In this document: positions 5,548 to 11,295 of the stretch, one piece after another | Layout: each line of letters begins with the position of its first letter | Numbering within the stretch: position 1 is the first letter of the stretch | NCBI GenBank assembly: GCA_046728015.1 | Contig: JBKPDQ010000169.1 | Location: 1-11,295, forward strand | Length of the DNA: 11,295 nucleotides | From: DATAFO01 sp046728015 | Lineage (GTDB): Bacteria; Actinomycetota; Thermoleophilia; Solirubrobacterales; 70-9 | Direction of reading: 5' to 3' | Position numbers and translations under genes: made by a program | Notes under the pieces: generated by a model | Told to the model about the DNA's origin: nothing | Database searches by the model: none | Seen by the model: only the letters and a program-made list of their open reading frames with translations

Positions 5548-6993
5548 CTACGGCACTCGATGGACCTCGAACATGTTCGTGCCGAGTCCCTGCTCCGGCA
5601 AGCCGGCCGTGATTCCGATCAGGTCGCCCGATTTCGCCACACCCTGCGTGAGCGACAGTCGGGCGCAGTCGTCGAGGAGCGCGCGGAGGCTCGTCCAGTC
5701 CTCGGCGATCACGCACTCGACCCCGAACAGGAGGTTGAGACGACGAACCGTCTCCAGGCGCGGCGAGATCGCGAGCACCGGCACCTGCGGGCGATGCGCC
5801 GACACCAGCCGCGCCGTGCGGCCGCTGCGGGTTGGCACCACCAGCGCCTTGAGGCCGAGCGTGTAGGTCGATCCGACCGCGGCCCGCGCCACCGACCCCG
5901 CGACGTCTGAGGAGTCGGCCCAGGCGCGGTTGAGCAGCCACTCGCCGTACGGCAGGTCGGGCTCGGTCTCCCGTGCGATCAGGTCCATCATCTGTACGGC
6001 CTCCACTGGGTACTGCCCGATTGCCGTCTCCTCCGACAGCATCACCGCGTCGGTGCCCTGCCAGATCGCGTTGGCGACGTCTGAGACCTCCGCGCGAGTC
6101 GGGCGCGGGGATTCGACCATCGAGGCGAGCATCTGCGTGGCCGTGATCGACGGGCGCGAGTTGCGCCCCGCCAGCGCGAGCAGGCGCTTCTGCACGACCG
6201 GAAGCGAGGCGATCGGCAGCTCGATCCCGAGGTCTCCGCGGGCGACCATGATTCCGCTGAGGGCGGCCTTGACGATGGACTCCGCGTTCTCGGCCGCCTG
6301 CGGCTTCTCGATCTTGGCGATCAGGGGGATGTCGGCCCCGGCGGTGCGGATCCGCCGCTCGACGGGGTCGAGGTCCTCCGCGCGCCGAACGAACGAGACC
6401 GCCAGCAGATCGATGCCCTGCTCCACCGCGAAGTCGATCCACTCCAGGTCCTCACGTCCGGCCGCAGGCAGCGGCAGCTCCACCCCGGGGAGGTTCAACC
6501 CCTGGTGCGAGGCAACCGGGCCGCCCGCTTCGACGATGCACCGCACCTCGGTCCCCTCTGCCTCGCGACACCGCAGGCGAATGCGCCCGTCCGCGAGATA
6601 GATCTCGTCGCCGCTGTGGACGGCGGCCGGCAGCCCGTCCCAGCTCACCGGCAATCGGTCGGGGCCGGCGGTCGTGGCGGCTGTGGTCAGGACGATCTCC
6701 CGGCCGGCCTCGACGTCCACGACCCCGGATCCCATATCGCCGAGGCGAAGCTTCGGGCCGGGGAGGTCTCCCAGCAGGCCGATCTCCTTGCCGGTTGCCT
6801 GAGCGGCCTGGCGCGCCGTTGCGATCCGCCCGGCGTGCTCTTCGCGCGTGCCGTGGGAGAAGTTGAGCCGGAAGACGTCTGCGCCAGCACGGATCAGGGC
6901 GGCCATCGTGTCCTGTGTTGTCGTCGCCGGCCCGATCGTGGCCACGATCTTCGTGCGCCTGCGATCACCGTTCTTGTTCGGTCCGTTGCTCAC
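5548..6993 (-). CDS. pyk: Pyruvate kinase
   Basis: A 481-residue enzyme of normal length that converts phosphoenolpyruvate and ADP to pyruvate and ATP in the last step of glycolysis. Visible motifs: RRRTKIVATIGPA at the N terminus (about 11-23), NFSHG at 44-48, GPKLRLG at 79-85, the active-site signature IAKIEKP at 225-231 with catalytic K227, MVARGDLGIELP at 249-260 (metal-binding region), and TATQMLASM with PRPTRAEVSDVANAIWQGTDAVMLSEETA (in two parts, about 284-323). The usual SGETA reads SEETA. The C-terminal allosteric-type domain runs from about 355 to the end. The frame extends upstream to 7194, but that part lies inside the ATPase gene; the GTG at 6991-6993 gives the correct N terminus. 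That GTG overlaps the TGA of the ATPase gene (GTGA), so translation is probably coupled. No strong Shine-Dalgarno sequence precedes it. Confidence 0.93.
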   Translation of the reverse strand: MSNGPNKNGDRRRTKIVATIGPATTTQDTMAALIRAGADVFRLNFSHGTREEHAGRIATARQAAQATGKEIGLLGDLPGPKLRLGDMGSGVVDVEAGREIVLTTAATTAGPDRLPVSWDGLPAAVHSGDEIYLADGRIRLRCREAEGTEVRCIVEAGGPVASHQGLNLPGVELPLPAAGREDLEWIDFAVEQGIDLLAVSFVRRAEDLDPVERRIRTAGADIPLIAKIEKPQAAENAESIVKAALSGIMVARGDLGIELPIASLPVVQKRLLALAGRNSRPSITATQMLASMVESPRPTRAEVSDVANAIWQGTDAVMLSEETAIGQYPVEAVQMMDLIARETEPDLPYGEWLLNRAWADSSDVAGSVARAAVGSTYTLGLKALVVPTRSGRTARLVSAHRPQVPVLAISPRLETVRRLNLLFGVECVIAEDWTSLRALLDDCARLSLTQGVAKSGDLIGITAGLPEQGLGTNMFEVHRVP

Positions 6994-9470
6994 GTCGGCT
7001 TGATTCGTTCCGTGGGCGGCTCTTCCGGCACGGCGGGTATCTCTGTCGTGCGCGGAGAGTGCGTGGCCTCCGGGACCCCGTCGTCCGGCACCAGCTCCTC
7101 CTCCGGCAGCTCGAGTCGCTGGATCTGCGGCAGCCGCCATGCCGCGCCTGCGAGCCCGAGGCCGCCGGCTACGCAGGCCAGGGCCAGGAACCATTGGCCG
7201 CCGGAGAGCAGCTCGAGCTCGAAGAAGTCGCGCACCGGCTCAGCCGCGAGGATGAGCGCGAAGATCGCTCCCAGGCCGGCGACCATCGCCAGCATGTAGC
7301 TCTGAATCGTGATGTGCTCGCGGCCGGGCCCGCGCTCGAGCAGGAGGATGAAGCACAGCCCGAGCACGATCAGGGTCGTCGTTGCGGCGGTCCGCGCCTC
7401 CTCGAGGGAGCCGCCGATGTCGACGAGGTAGAACGACAGCAGCGAGGCGATCCCCATCGCGATCCCGGCCGGGAACGCGAACGCCGCTAAAGCGCGCAGC
7501 AACCGGCCGCGGTAGAGCGGGCCCTCGCTCGGGGCAAGCGCGAGGACGAACGAGGGCACGCCGATGGTCAGGAAGGCGGCGACGGTCAGATGCCGCGGCA
7601 GGAACGGGAACGTGAGCCCGAAGATCGCGGTCAGGGTGATGAGGAAGCCGGCGTAGACGGACTTGGTCAGGTACAGGCGGCCCAGGCGGTGGATGTTGCG
7701 CGCGATCCGCCGGCCCTCGGCGACGGCGCGCGGCAGCATCGAGAACTGATCGCGCAGCAGCACGATGTCGGCGATGCCCTTGGTGATCTGGCTGCCGGAG
7801 CCCATCGCCACCGCGAGGCGGGCGCGCTTCAGAGCCGGGACGTCGTTGACTCCGTCGCCGATCATCGCGGTGAACCTGCCCCGATCGGCCAGCGCGCCGA
7901 CGAGCGCCTTCTTCTGGTCGGGCGTGATCCGGCAGAAGATGGTGTGTCGCTCTGCGGCCTGCCCGAGGTCCGAACGCTCCTGCGGCAGCTGCGGCCCCTC
8001 GATCACGGGCGCCTCGGCGGGCACCCCCACCGCGTGGGCGACCGCTGTGACCGTCTCCCGCGCGTCGCCCGAGATCAGCTTGAGGTCCACCTGCTGCGAG
8101 CGCATGAACTCGATCGTCTCGGCTGCGTCCGGTCGCAGCGTCTCCTCGAGCACCACCAGGGCGAGCGGGCGCAGGGTCGGCGGCGGCTGCGAGGCCGGAT
8201 CGTCGGGAAGCGGCCCGCTCGCCTGAGCGAACGCGACGACCCGCCTGCCGGCCGCGGTGTGTTCGGCGAGCGCGCGCTGGAGCCCGGGTGGCAGCGACAG
8301 CGCTCCCGTCTGCGTCAGCACGTCTGGGGCGCCGAGCGCGTAGGCGGTGCCGTTGAGTGCCAGACCGCTCCACTTCCACTGCGACGAGAAGGGAACCTCG
8401 GCCGAGACGCGCTCGGGCGCCGCCGGGTAGCGCTCGGCGATCGTCTCCAGCGTGCGGTTGCGCTCACCAGCCGAGGCGGCGAACCGGGCCAGCGCCCGCT
8501 CCGCAGAGGCCGGGTCGTTGGGATCGGCTGTCTCGACCTTGACCAGCTTCAGCGTCCCGTCGGTCAGCGTCCCGGTCTTGTCGACGCAGACCGTGTCGAC
8601 CGCTGCCAGCGCCTCGGTTGCGGCCATCTGCTGCACGAGGGTGTTCTGGCGCGCCAGCCGCACCGCGGCGACGGCGAGGGTGACGCTCATCAGCAACACC
8701 AGCCCCTCCGGGATCAGCGTCACCAGGCCGGCCGTCGCCGTCTGGGCGGCCTCGCGGAACTCGGTGTTGTGGAGGCTCAGCCCGAGCACGACCACCAGCC
8801 CGATCGGCACCAGGGCCACGGTGGTAGCGCCGAGCACCCGGTTGACCTCGAGCTGAAGGGGCGAGGGCGGGTGCCGGAATTGGCGCGCCTCGCCGGCGAG
8901 CTTCTCGGCGTAACTGTCCTCGCGAACCGCGTCGAGCTCGTAGTAGCCGGAGCCCGAGACGCAGAACGAGCCCGAGAGCAGGCGGTCGCCGGTTCGCTTG
9001 CGGATCCCGTCCGACTCGCCGGTCAGCAGCGACTCGTCGACCATCAGCCCGCGTGAGGAGATGAGCACGCCGTCGGCCACGAGCTGGTCGCCGGGTTCGA
9101 CACGCACGACGTCGCCCGGAACGACCTCGTCCGCGCGCAGCTCCACGACCCGGCCGTCGCGCACGGCCTTCGCTCTCGGCGCGACAAGCAACGCGAGCTG
9201 ATCGAGCGTCTCCTTGGCCTTCAACTCCTGGCGGATCCCGATCGCCGAGTTGACGATCGCGATCAGGCCGAAGATCGCGTCCGCGAACAGCCCCAACGAG
9301 AGGATGAGGATGAAGAAGACGCCGATGATCGCGTTGAACAGCGTCACGACGTTCGCGACCACGATTGAAGCCGTGGAGCGGCTCGTGGGCGACTCCAGCG
9401 GGCCGAGCTTCGCCAGCCGGCGCGCCGCCTCGGCGCTGGACAGGCCCTGCGGCTGGCGCTCGGCGTTCAC
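6990..9470 (-). CDS. ctpE: P-type cation-translocating ATPase, CtpE-like (probably Ca2+)
   Basis: An 826-residue P2-like P-type ATPase of the inner membrane. Numbering from the GTG at 9470: the actuator loop LTGES is at 149-153, the ion-site motif PEGL in M4 at 254-257, the phosphorylation site DKTGTLT begins at D297, SGDA lies near 467-470, and the hinge GDGVND is at 538-543. M1-M2 are at about 34-75, M3-M4 at about 210-270, and several helices follow from 600 to 775. Segments such as IDESLLTGE-like VDESLLTGES, LIPEGLVLLMS and ITKGIADIVLL resemble mycobacterial CtpE, which is reported to take up Ca2+; the ion here is inferred. The tail (about 780-826) is hydrophilic, rich in Pro and Glu. The frame extends to 9644 without ATPase-like sequence. 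The GTG at 9470 precedes the helical N-terminal GLSSAEAARRLAKLGP and is preceded 7 nt earlier by TATAGA. pyk follows with a 4-bp overlap. Confidence 0.9.
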   Translation of the reverse strand: MNAERQPQGLSSAEAARRLAKLGPLESPTSRSTASIVVANVVTLFNAIIGVFFILILSLGLFADAIFGLIAIVNSAIGIRQELKAKETLDQLALLVAPRAKAVRDGRVVELRADEVVPGDVVRVEPGDQLVADGVLISSRGLMVDESLLTGESDGIRKRTGDRLLSGSFCVSGSGYYELDAVREDSYAEKLAGEARQFRHPPSPLQLEVNRVLGATTVALVPIGLVVVLGLSLHNTEFREAAQTATAGLVTLIPEGLVLLMSVTLAVAAVRLARQNTLVQQMAATEALAAVDTVCVDKTGTLTDGTLKLVKVETADPNDPASAERALARFAASAGERNRTLETIAERYPAAPERVSAEVPFSSQWKWSGLALNGTAYALGAPDVLTQTGALSLPPGLQRALAEHTAAGRRVVAFAQASGPLPDDPASQPPPTLRPLALVVLEETLRPDAAETIEFMRSQQVDLKLISGDARETVTAVAHAVGVPAEAPVIEGPQLPQERSDLGQAAERHTIFCRITPDQKKALVGALADRGRFTAMIGDGVNDVPALKRARLAVAMGSGSQITKGIADIVLLRDQFSMLPRAVAEGRRIARNIHRLGRLYLTKSVYAGFLITLTAIFGLTFPFLPRHLTVAAFLTIGVPSFVLALAPSEGPLYRGRLLRALAAFAFPAGIAMGIASLLSFYLVDIGGSLEEARTAATTTLIVLGLCFILLLERGPGREHITIQSYMLAMVAGLGAIFALILAAEPVRDFFELELLSGGQWFLALACVAGGLGLAGAAWRLPQIQRLELPEEELVPDDGVPEATHSPRTTEIPAVPEEPPTERIKPT

Positions 9471-9477
9471 CCACCCA

Positions 9478-9483
9478 TCTATA
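9478..9483 (-). promoter_or_regulatory. Candidate -10 element for the ATPase-pyk operon (TATAGA)
   Basis: On the minus strand TATAGA ends 7 nt before the GTG at 9470. The bases between (TGGGTGG) contain no correctly spaced ribosome binding site, so the transcript may be leaderless. No clear -35 box is visible. An A/T-rich patch of this kind stands out in its GC-rich surroundings. Confidence 0.4.
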
Positions 9484-9517
9484 CAGAAAGCTCCCGCCGC
9501 AGCCGTGACGGCGCCGC

Positions 9518-9523
9518 TACGAT
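9518..9523 (+). promoter_or_regulatory. Candidate -10 element for the osmoprotectant importer operon (TACGAT)
   Basis: TACGAT is 8 nt before an in-frame GTG at 9532 and 41 nt before the ATG at 9565. If the GTG is used, the mRNA is nearly leaderless. If the ATG is used, there is a leader of about 35 nt with a GAAAGG close to the start. It faces the ATPase promoter across a 61-bp gap (9471-9531). Confidence 0.35.
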
Positions 9524-9564
9524 CGCGCGGTGTGCAAGTGAGGCGGTTTAGCGCCGAAAGGGGC

Positions 9565-10764
9565 ATGTCAGGCGGCGCAGCCGTCGCACCGGATGTGGAC
9601 GGTCGGCCCGAGGCGCTCGCGGTCGAGTTCCGAGGGGCGACCAAGCGCTACGCCGGGGCCGATCGCGACGCGTTGCACGCGCTCAGCCTCGACGTTCCCG
9701 CCGGTGAGATCTGCGTGCTCGTCGGGCCCTCCGGATGCGGGAAGACCACCGCGATGCGGATGGTCAACCGGATGGTCGAGATCACCTCGGGCGACATCGT
9801 CGTCGGCGGTCGCTCCGTGCGCGAGCGCTCGGCTTCGGACCTGCGCCGCGAGATCGGCTACGTGATCCAGGAGATCGGGCTCTTTCCGCACCGCACGATC
9901 GCCGACAACATCGCCACCGTCCCGCAGCTCCTTGGCTGGGATCGGGAGCGCACGCGCGCGCGGGTGGACGAGCTGGTCGAGCTGATCGGGCTCGATCCGG
10001 CGATGGACGACCGCTTCCCGGCTCAGCTCTCGGGCGGGCAGCAGCAGCGCGTCGGCGTCGCGAGGGCGCTCGCGGCGAACCCCGGCGTGATGCTGATGGA
10101 CGAGCCATTCGGCGCGGTCGATCCGATCAATCGCGAGCGGCTCCAGAACGAGTTCCTGCGCCTTCAGGCCGAGCTTCGCAAGACGATCCTGTTCGTCACC
10201 CACGACATCGACGAGGCGCTGAAGATGGGCGATCGGATCGCTGTACTGCAGGAGGGCGGGCACCTGGCGCAGTACGCAACTCCGGCCGAGCTCCTGATGG
10301 CGCCCGCCGACGACTTTGTCGAGGATTTCGTCGGAGCGGACCGCGCGCTGAAGCGCCTCGCCCTGCTACGGGTGGCCGACATCGACCTCTGGGAGGCGCC
10401 GCTCGCCTTCGTCGGCCAGGCGACAGCCGAGGTGAGAGCGAAGCTCGCCGGCGCCGAGGTCCCGCACTCGCTGTTGGTCGACTCCGAGCGCCGCCCGTTG
10501 GGGTGGCTCTCGGATACCGATCTCGCTCATGACACGGTCCCCGCCAAGCCCAACTCGGGGCCGGACCCGCTGCTCGAGCTCGACGACGTGATGCGCGACG
10601 CCCTCTCCGACCTCCTCCAAGCCGAGTCGCAGTACGCGCCCGTGGTCGATGGCCAGGGCCGGATCGCCGGCGTGCTCTCCATCGAGATCATCTCCGAGTT
10701 CCTCGCCTCCCCGGAGGCAAGGGCAGACGAACATCCGGCGGCCGAGCGCCCGCTCGTGGATTGA
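9565..10764 (+). CDS. opuCA: Osmoprotectant ABC importer, ATP-binding subunit (OpuCA/ProV type) with C-terminal CBS-like region
   Basis: A 399-residue ABC ATPase that would drive uptake of glycine betaine, carnitine, choline or similar compatible solutes. Walker A GPSGCGKT is at 54-61, the Q-loop glutamine at 102 (YVIQEIGLFPH), signature LSGGQQQR at 155-162, Walker B VMLMDEP at 175-181, and the switch histidine H213 in FVTHDIDEA. The MRMVNRM stretch after Walker A and the DPINR after Walker B are typical of the glycine-betaine group. Residues about 265-382 look like a tandem CBS pair (LVDSERRPLGWLSDTDL; APVVDGQGRIAGVLSIEII), which in OpuA senses ionic strength. Start choice is uncertain: ATG 9565 has GAAAGG only 3 nt away, whereas the in-frame GTG 9532 sits 8 nt after TACGAT and would add 11 residues. 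The permease gene follows directly. Confidence 0.9.
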   Translation: MSGGAAVAPDVDGRPEALAVEFRGATKRYAGADRDALHALSLDVPAGEICVLVGPSGCGKTTAMRMVNRMVEITSGDIVVGGRSVRERSASDLRREIGYVIQEIGLFPHRTIADNIATVPQLLGWDRERTRARVDELVELIGLDPAMDDRFPAQLSGGQQQRVGVARALAANPGVMLMDEPFGAVDPINRERLQNEFLRLQAELRKTILFVTHDIDEALKMGDRIAVLQEGGHLAQYATPAELLMAPADDFVEDFVGADRALKRLALLRVADIDLWEAPLAFVGQATAEVRAKLAGAEVPHSLLVDSERRPLGWLSDTDLAHDTVPAKPNSGPDPLLELDDVMRDALSDLLQAESQYAPVVDGQGRIAGVLSIEIISEFLASPEARADEHPAAERPLVD

Positions 10765-10768
10765 GGTG
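10763..10768 (+). promoter_or_regulatory. Ribosome binding site (GAGGTG) that decides the permease start
   Basis: GAGGTG overlaps the TGA stop of the ATP-binding gene and is 3 nt before the GTG at 10772 (5 nt from GAGG). The nearer GTG at 10766 lies inside this site and has no suitable one of its own. The site favours 10772 as start and coupled translation of the two subunits. Confidence 0.55.
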
Positions 10769-10771
10769 GCC

Positions 10772-11295
10772 GTGCTCGGGACGACTGCGCCACCGATCGC
10801 CCAGGCAAGCTCCGACTTCTTCCGCGACCGCTCGGAGTCGGACTGCATCCAGGACAACGGCGCCTTCTGCGCCGGCTGGGTCCTGGACAACTTCGATCGC
10901 TACGTCGACCCGCTGGTCGAGCACGTCGTCCTCGTCCTCGCCTCGGTCGGGCTGGGGTTTGCGATCGCGTTCGCGATGGCGCTGGCGTCGCACCGCCAGC
11001 GCTGGCTGGTGCCGCCGTTCGTCGGCGCCACCGGCGTCCTCTACACGATCCCCAGCCTCGCGTTCTTCTTCCTGCTGCTGCCAATCACCGGGCGCGGCAC
11101 GGACACGGCGATCATCGCGCTGACCGCATTCACGCTGCAGATCATCTATCGCAACATCGTCGCCGGACTCGCAAACGTCCCCCCGGACCCGAAGGACGCC
11201 GGCCGTGGCATGGGGATGACCGAACGGCAGCTGTTGTGGCGAGTGGAGCTTCCGCTCGCCGTTCCGGAGATCATCGCCGGGCTCAGGGTCGCGAC
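10772..11295 (+). CDS. opuCB: Osmoprotectant ABC importer, permease subunit (OpuCB/ProW type), 3' truncated by the window
   Basis: The frame is open from the GTG at 10772 to the end of the window (174 residues and part of a codon). It is a binding-protein-dependent transport permease. After a hydrophilic N terminus with two cysteines (C25, C33 in SDCIQDNGAFCAGWVLDNFD), membrane segments are seen at about 50-72, 81-105 and 112-133. The EAA loop that contacts the ATPase follows at about 142-172 (DAGRGMGMTERQLLWRVELP and then PEIIAGLR), in the form usual for the OpuC/ProW group. The segment LYTIPSLAFFFLLLPITGRG is also typical of that group. It lies 7 bp after the ATP-binding gene, which confirms an importer operon; a second permease and a solute-binding lipoprotein would be expected downstream. 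GTG 10766 is an alternative start that adds two residues. Confidence 0.9.
   Translation, partial: MLGTTAPPIAQASSDFFRDRSESDCIQDNGAFCAGWVLDNFDRYVDPLVEHVVLVLASVGLGFAIAFAMALASHRQRWLVPPFVGATGVLYTIPSLAFFFLLLPITGRGTDTAIIALTAFTLQIIYRNIVAGLANVPPDPKDAGRGMGMTERQLLWRVELPLAVPEIIAGLRVA

Noticed and set aside
5568..5579. 12-bp perfect palindrome CGAACATGTTCG as an operator or terminator
   Set aside because: It encodes the conserved Asn-Met-Phe of the pyruvate kinase C terminus (GTNMFEVH), so the palindrome is probably a coding coincidence. There is no promoter next to it.
6994..7194. N-terminal extension of pyruvate kinase to an ATG at 7194
   Set aside because: The added 67 residues are Arg/Ala/Gly-rich, overlap the ATPase coding region in another frame and do not resemble any pyruvate kinase N terminus.
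7590..9056. 488-codon plus-strand open frame
   Set aside because: It is antisense to the P-type ATPase, whose motifs are all present and in order. The plus-strand product is Arg/Gln/His-rich and looks like a shadow frame.
9214..9531. Upstream extension of the ABC ATPase frame to 9214
   Set aside because: It is antisense to the start of the ATPase pump gene and crosses the divergent promoter region; it adds no ABC-like sequence.

Overview
The window is about 11.3 kb of very GC-rich DNA (roughly 70% by eye), densely packed with genes and using GTG as well as ATG starts. The gene families point to a high-GC actinobacterium: a CtpE-like P-type ATPase, a LigC-type ATP-dependent ligase and a stand-alone LigD-type polymerase. 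A deep-branching class such as Thermoleophilia is possible, but that placement is inference. I see no rRNA, tRNA, CRISPR array, insertion sequence or phage gene. This looks like ordinary chromosome rather than a mobile island.

Left part (1-4608). The 3' end of a VOC/glyoxalase-fold gene meets an L-2-hydroxyglutarate oxidase gene (lhgO) tail to tail. A divergent promoter region of about 100 bp separates lhgO from a LigC-type ATP-dependent DNA ligase. Just downstream of the ligase, probably in the same operon, is a 268-residue polytopic membrane protein. Facing it, with overlapping stop codons, is a LigD-type primase-polymerase. The ligase and polymerase are the two enzymes of actinobacterial NHEJ or short-gap excision repair. 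The membrane protein between them is the most interesting object here. It has about nine hydrophobic segments, an aspartate in the sixth, a YGD motif at the start of the seventh and a PPAV motif at the ninth. That is the layout of presenilin/SPP-type GxGD intramembrane aspartyl proteases.

Middle (4609-9470). Only 24 bp separate the divergent starts of the polymerase gene and a crotonase-family gene. The crotonase gene lacks the usual catalytic glutamates and ends 3 bp from the end of pyruvate kinase (pyk). On the minus strand, a CtpE-like cation (probably Ca2+) P-type ATPase is followed by pyk, with a 4-bp stop/start overlap that implies translational coupling.

Right end (9471-11295). Divergent from the ATPase is an OpuC/ProV-type osmoprotectant ABC importer. 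Its ATPase carries a C-terminal CBS-like region. Its permease starts inside the ATP-binding gene's stop region and runs off the window.

Two features recur. Convergent genes end within a few bases of each other (3 bp, 4 bp overlap, 3 bp), leaving little room for terminators; one hairpin lies in the overlap region at 3358-3378. Also, nearly every first gene of a transcription unit has a -10-like hexamer 6-8 nt before its start codon and no convincing Shine-Dalgarno sequence, which suggests widespread leaderless transcription.
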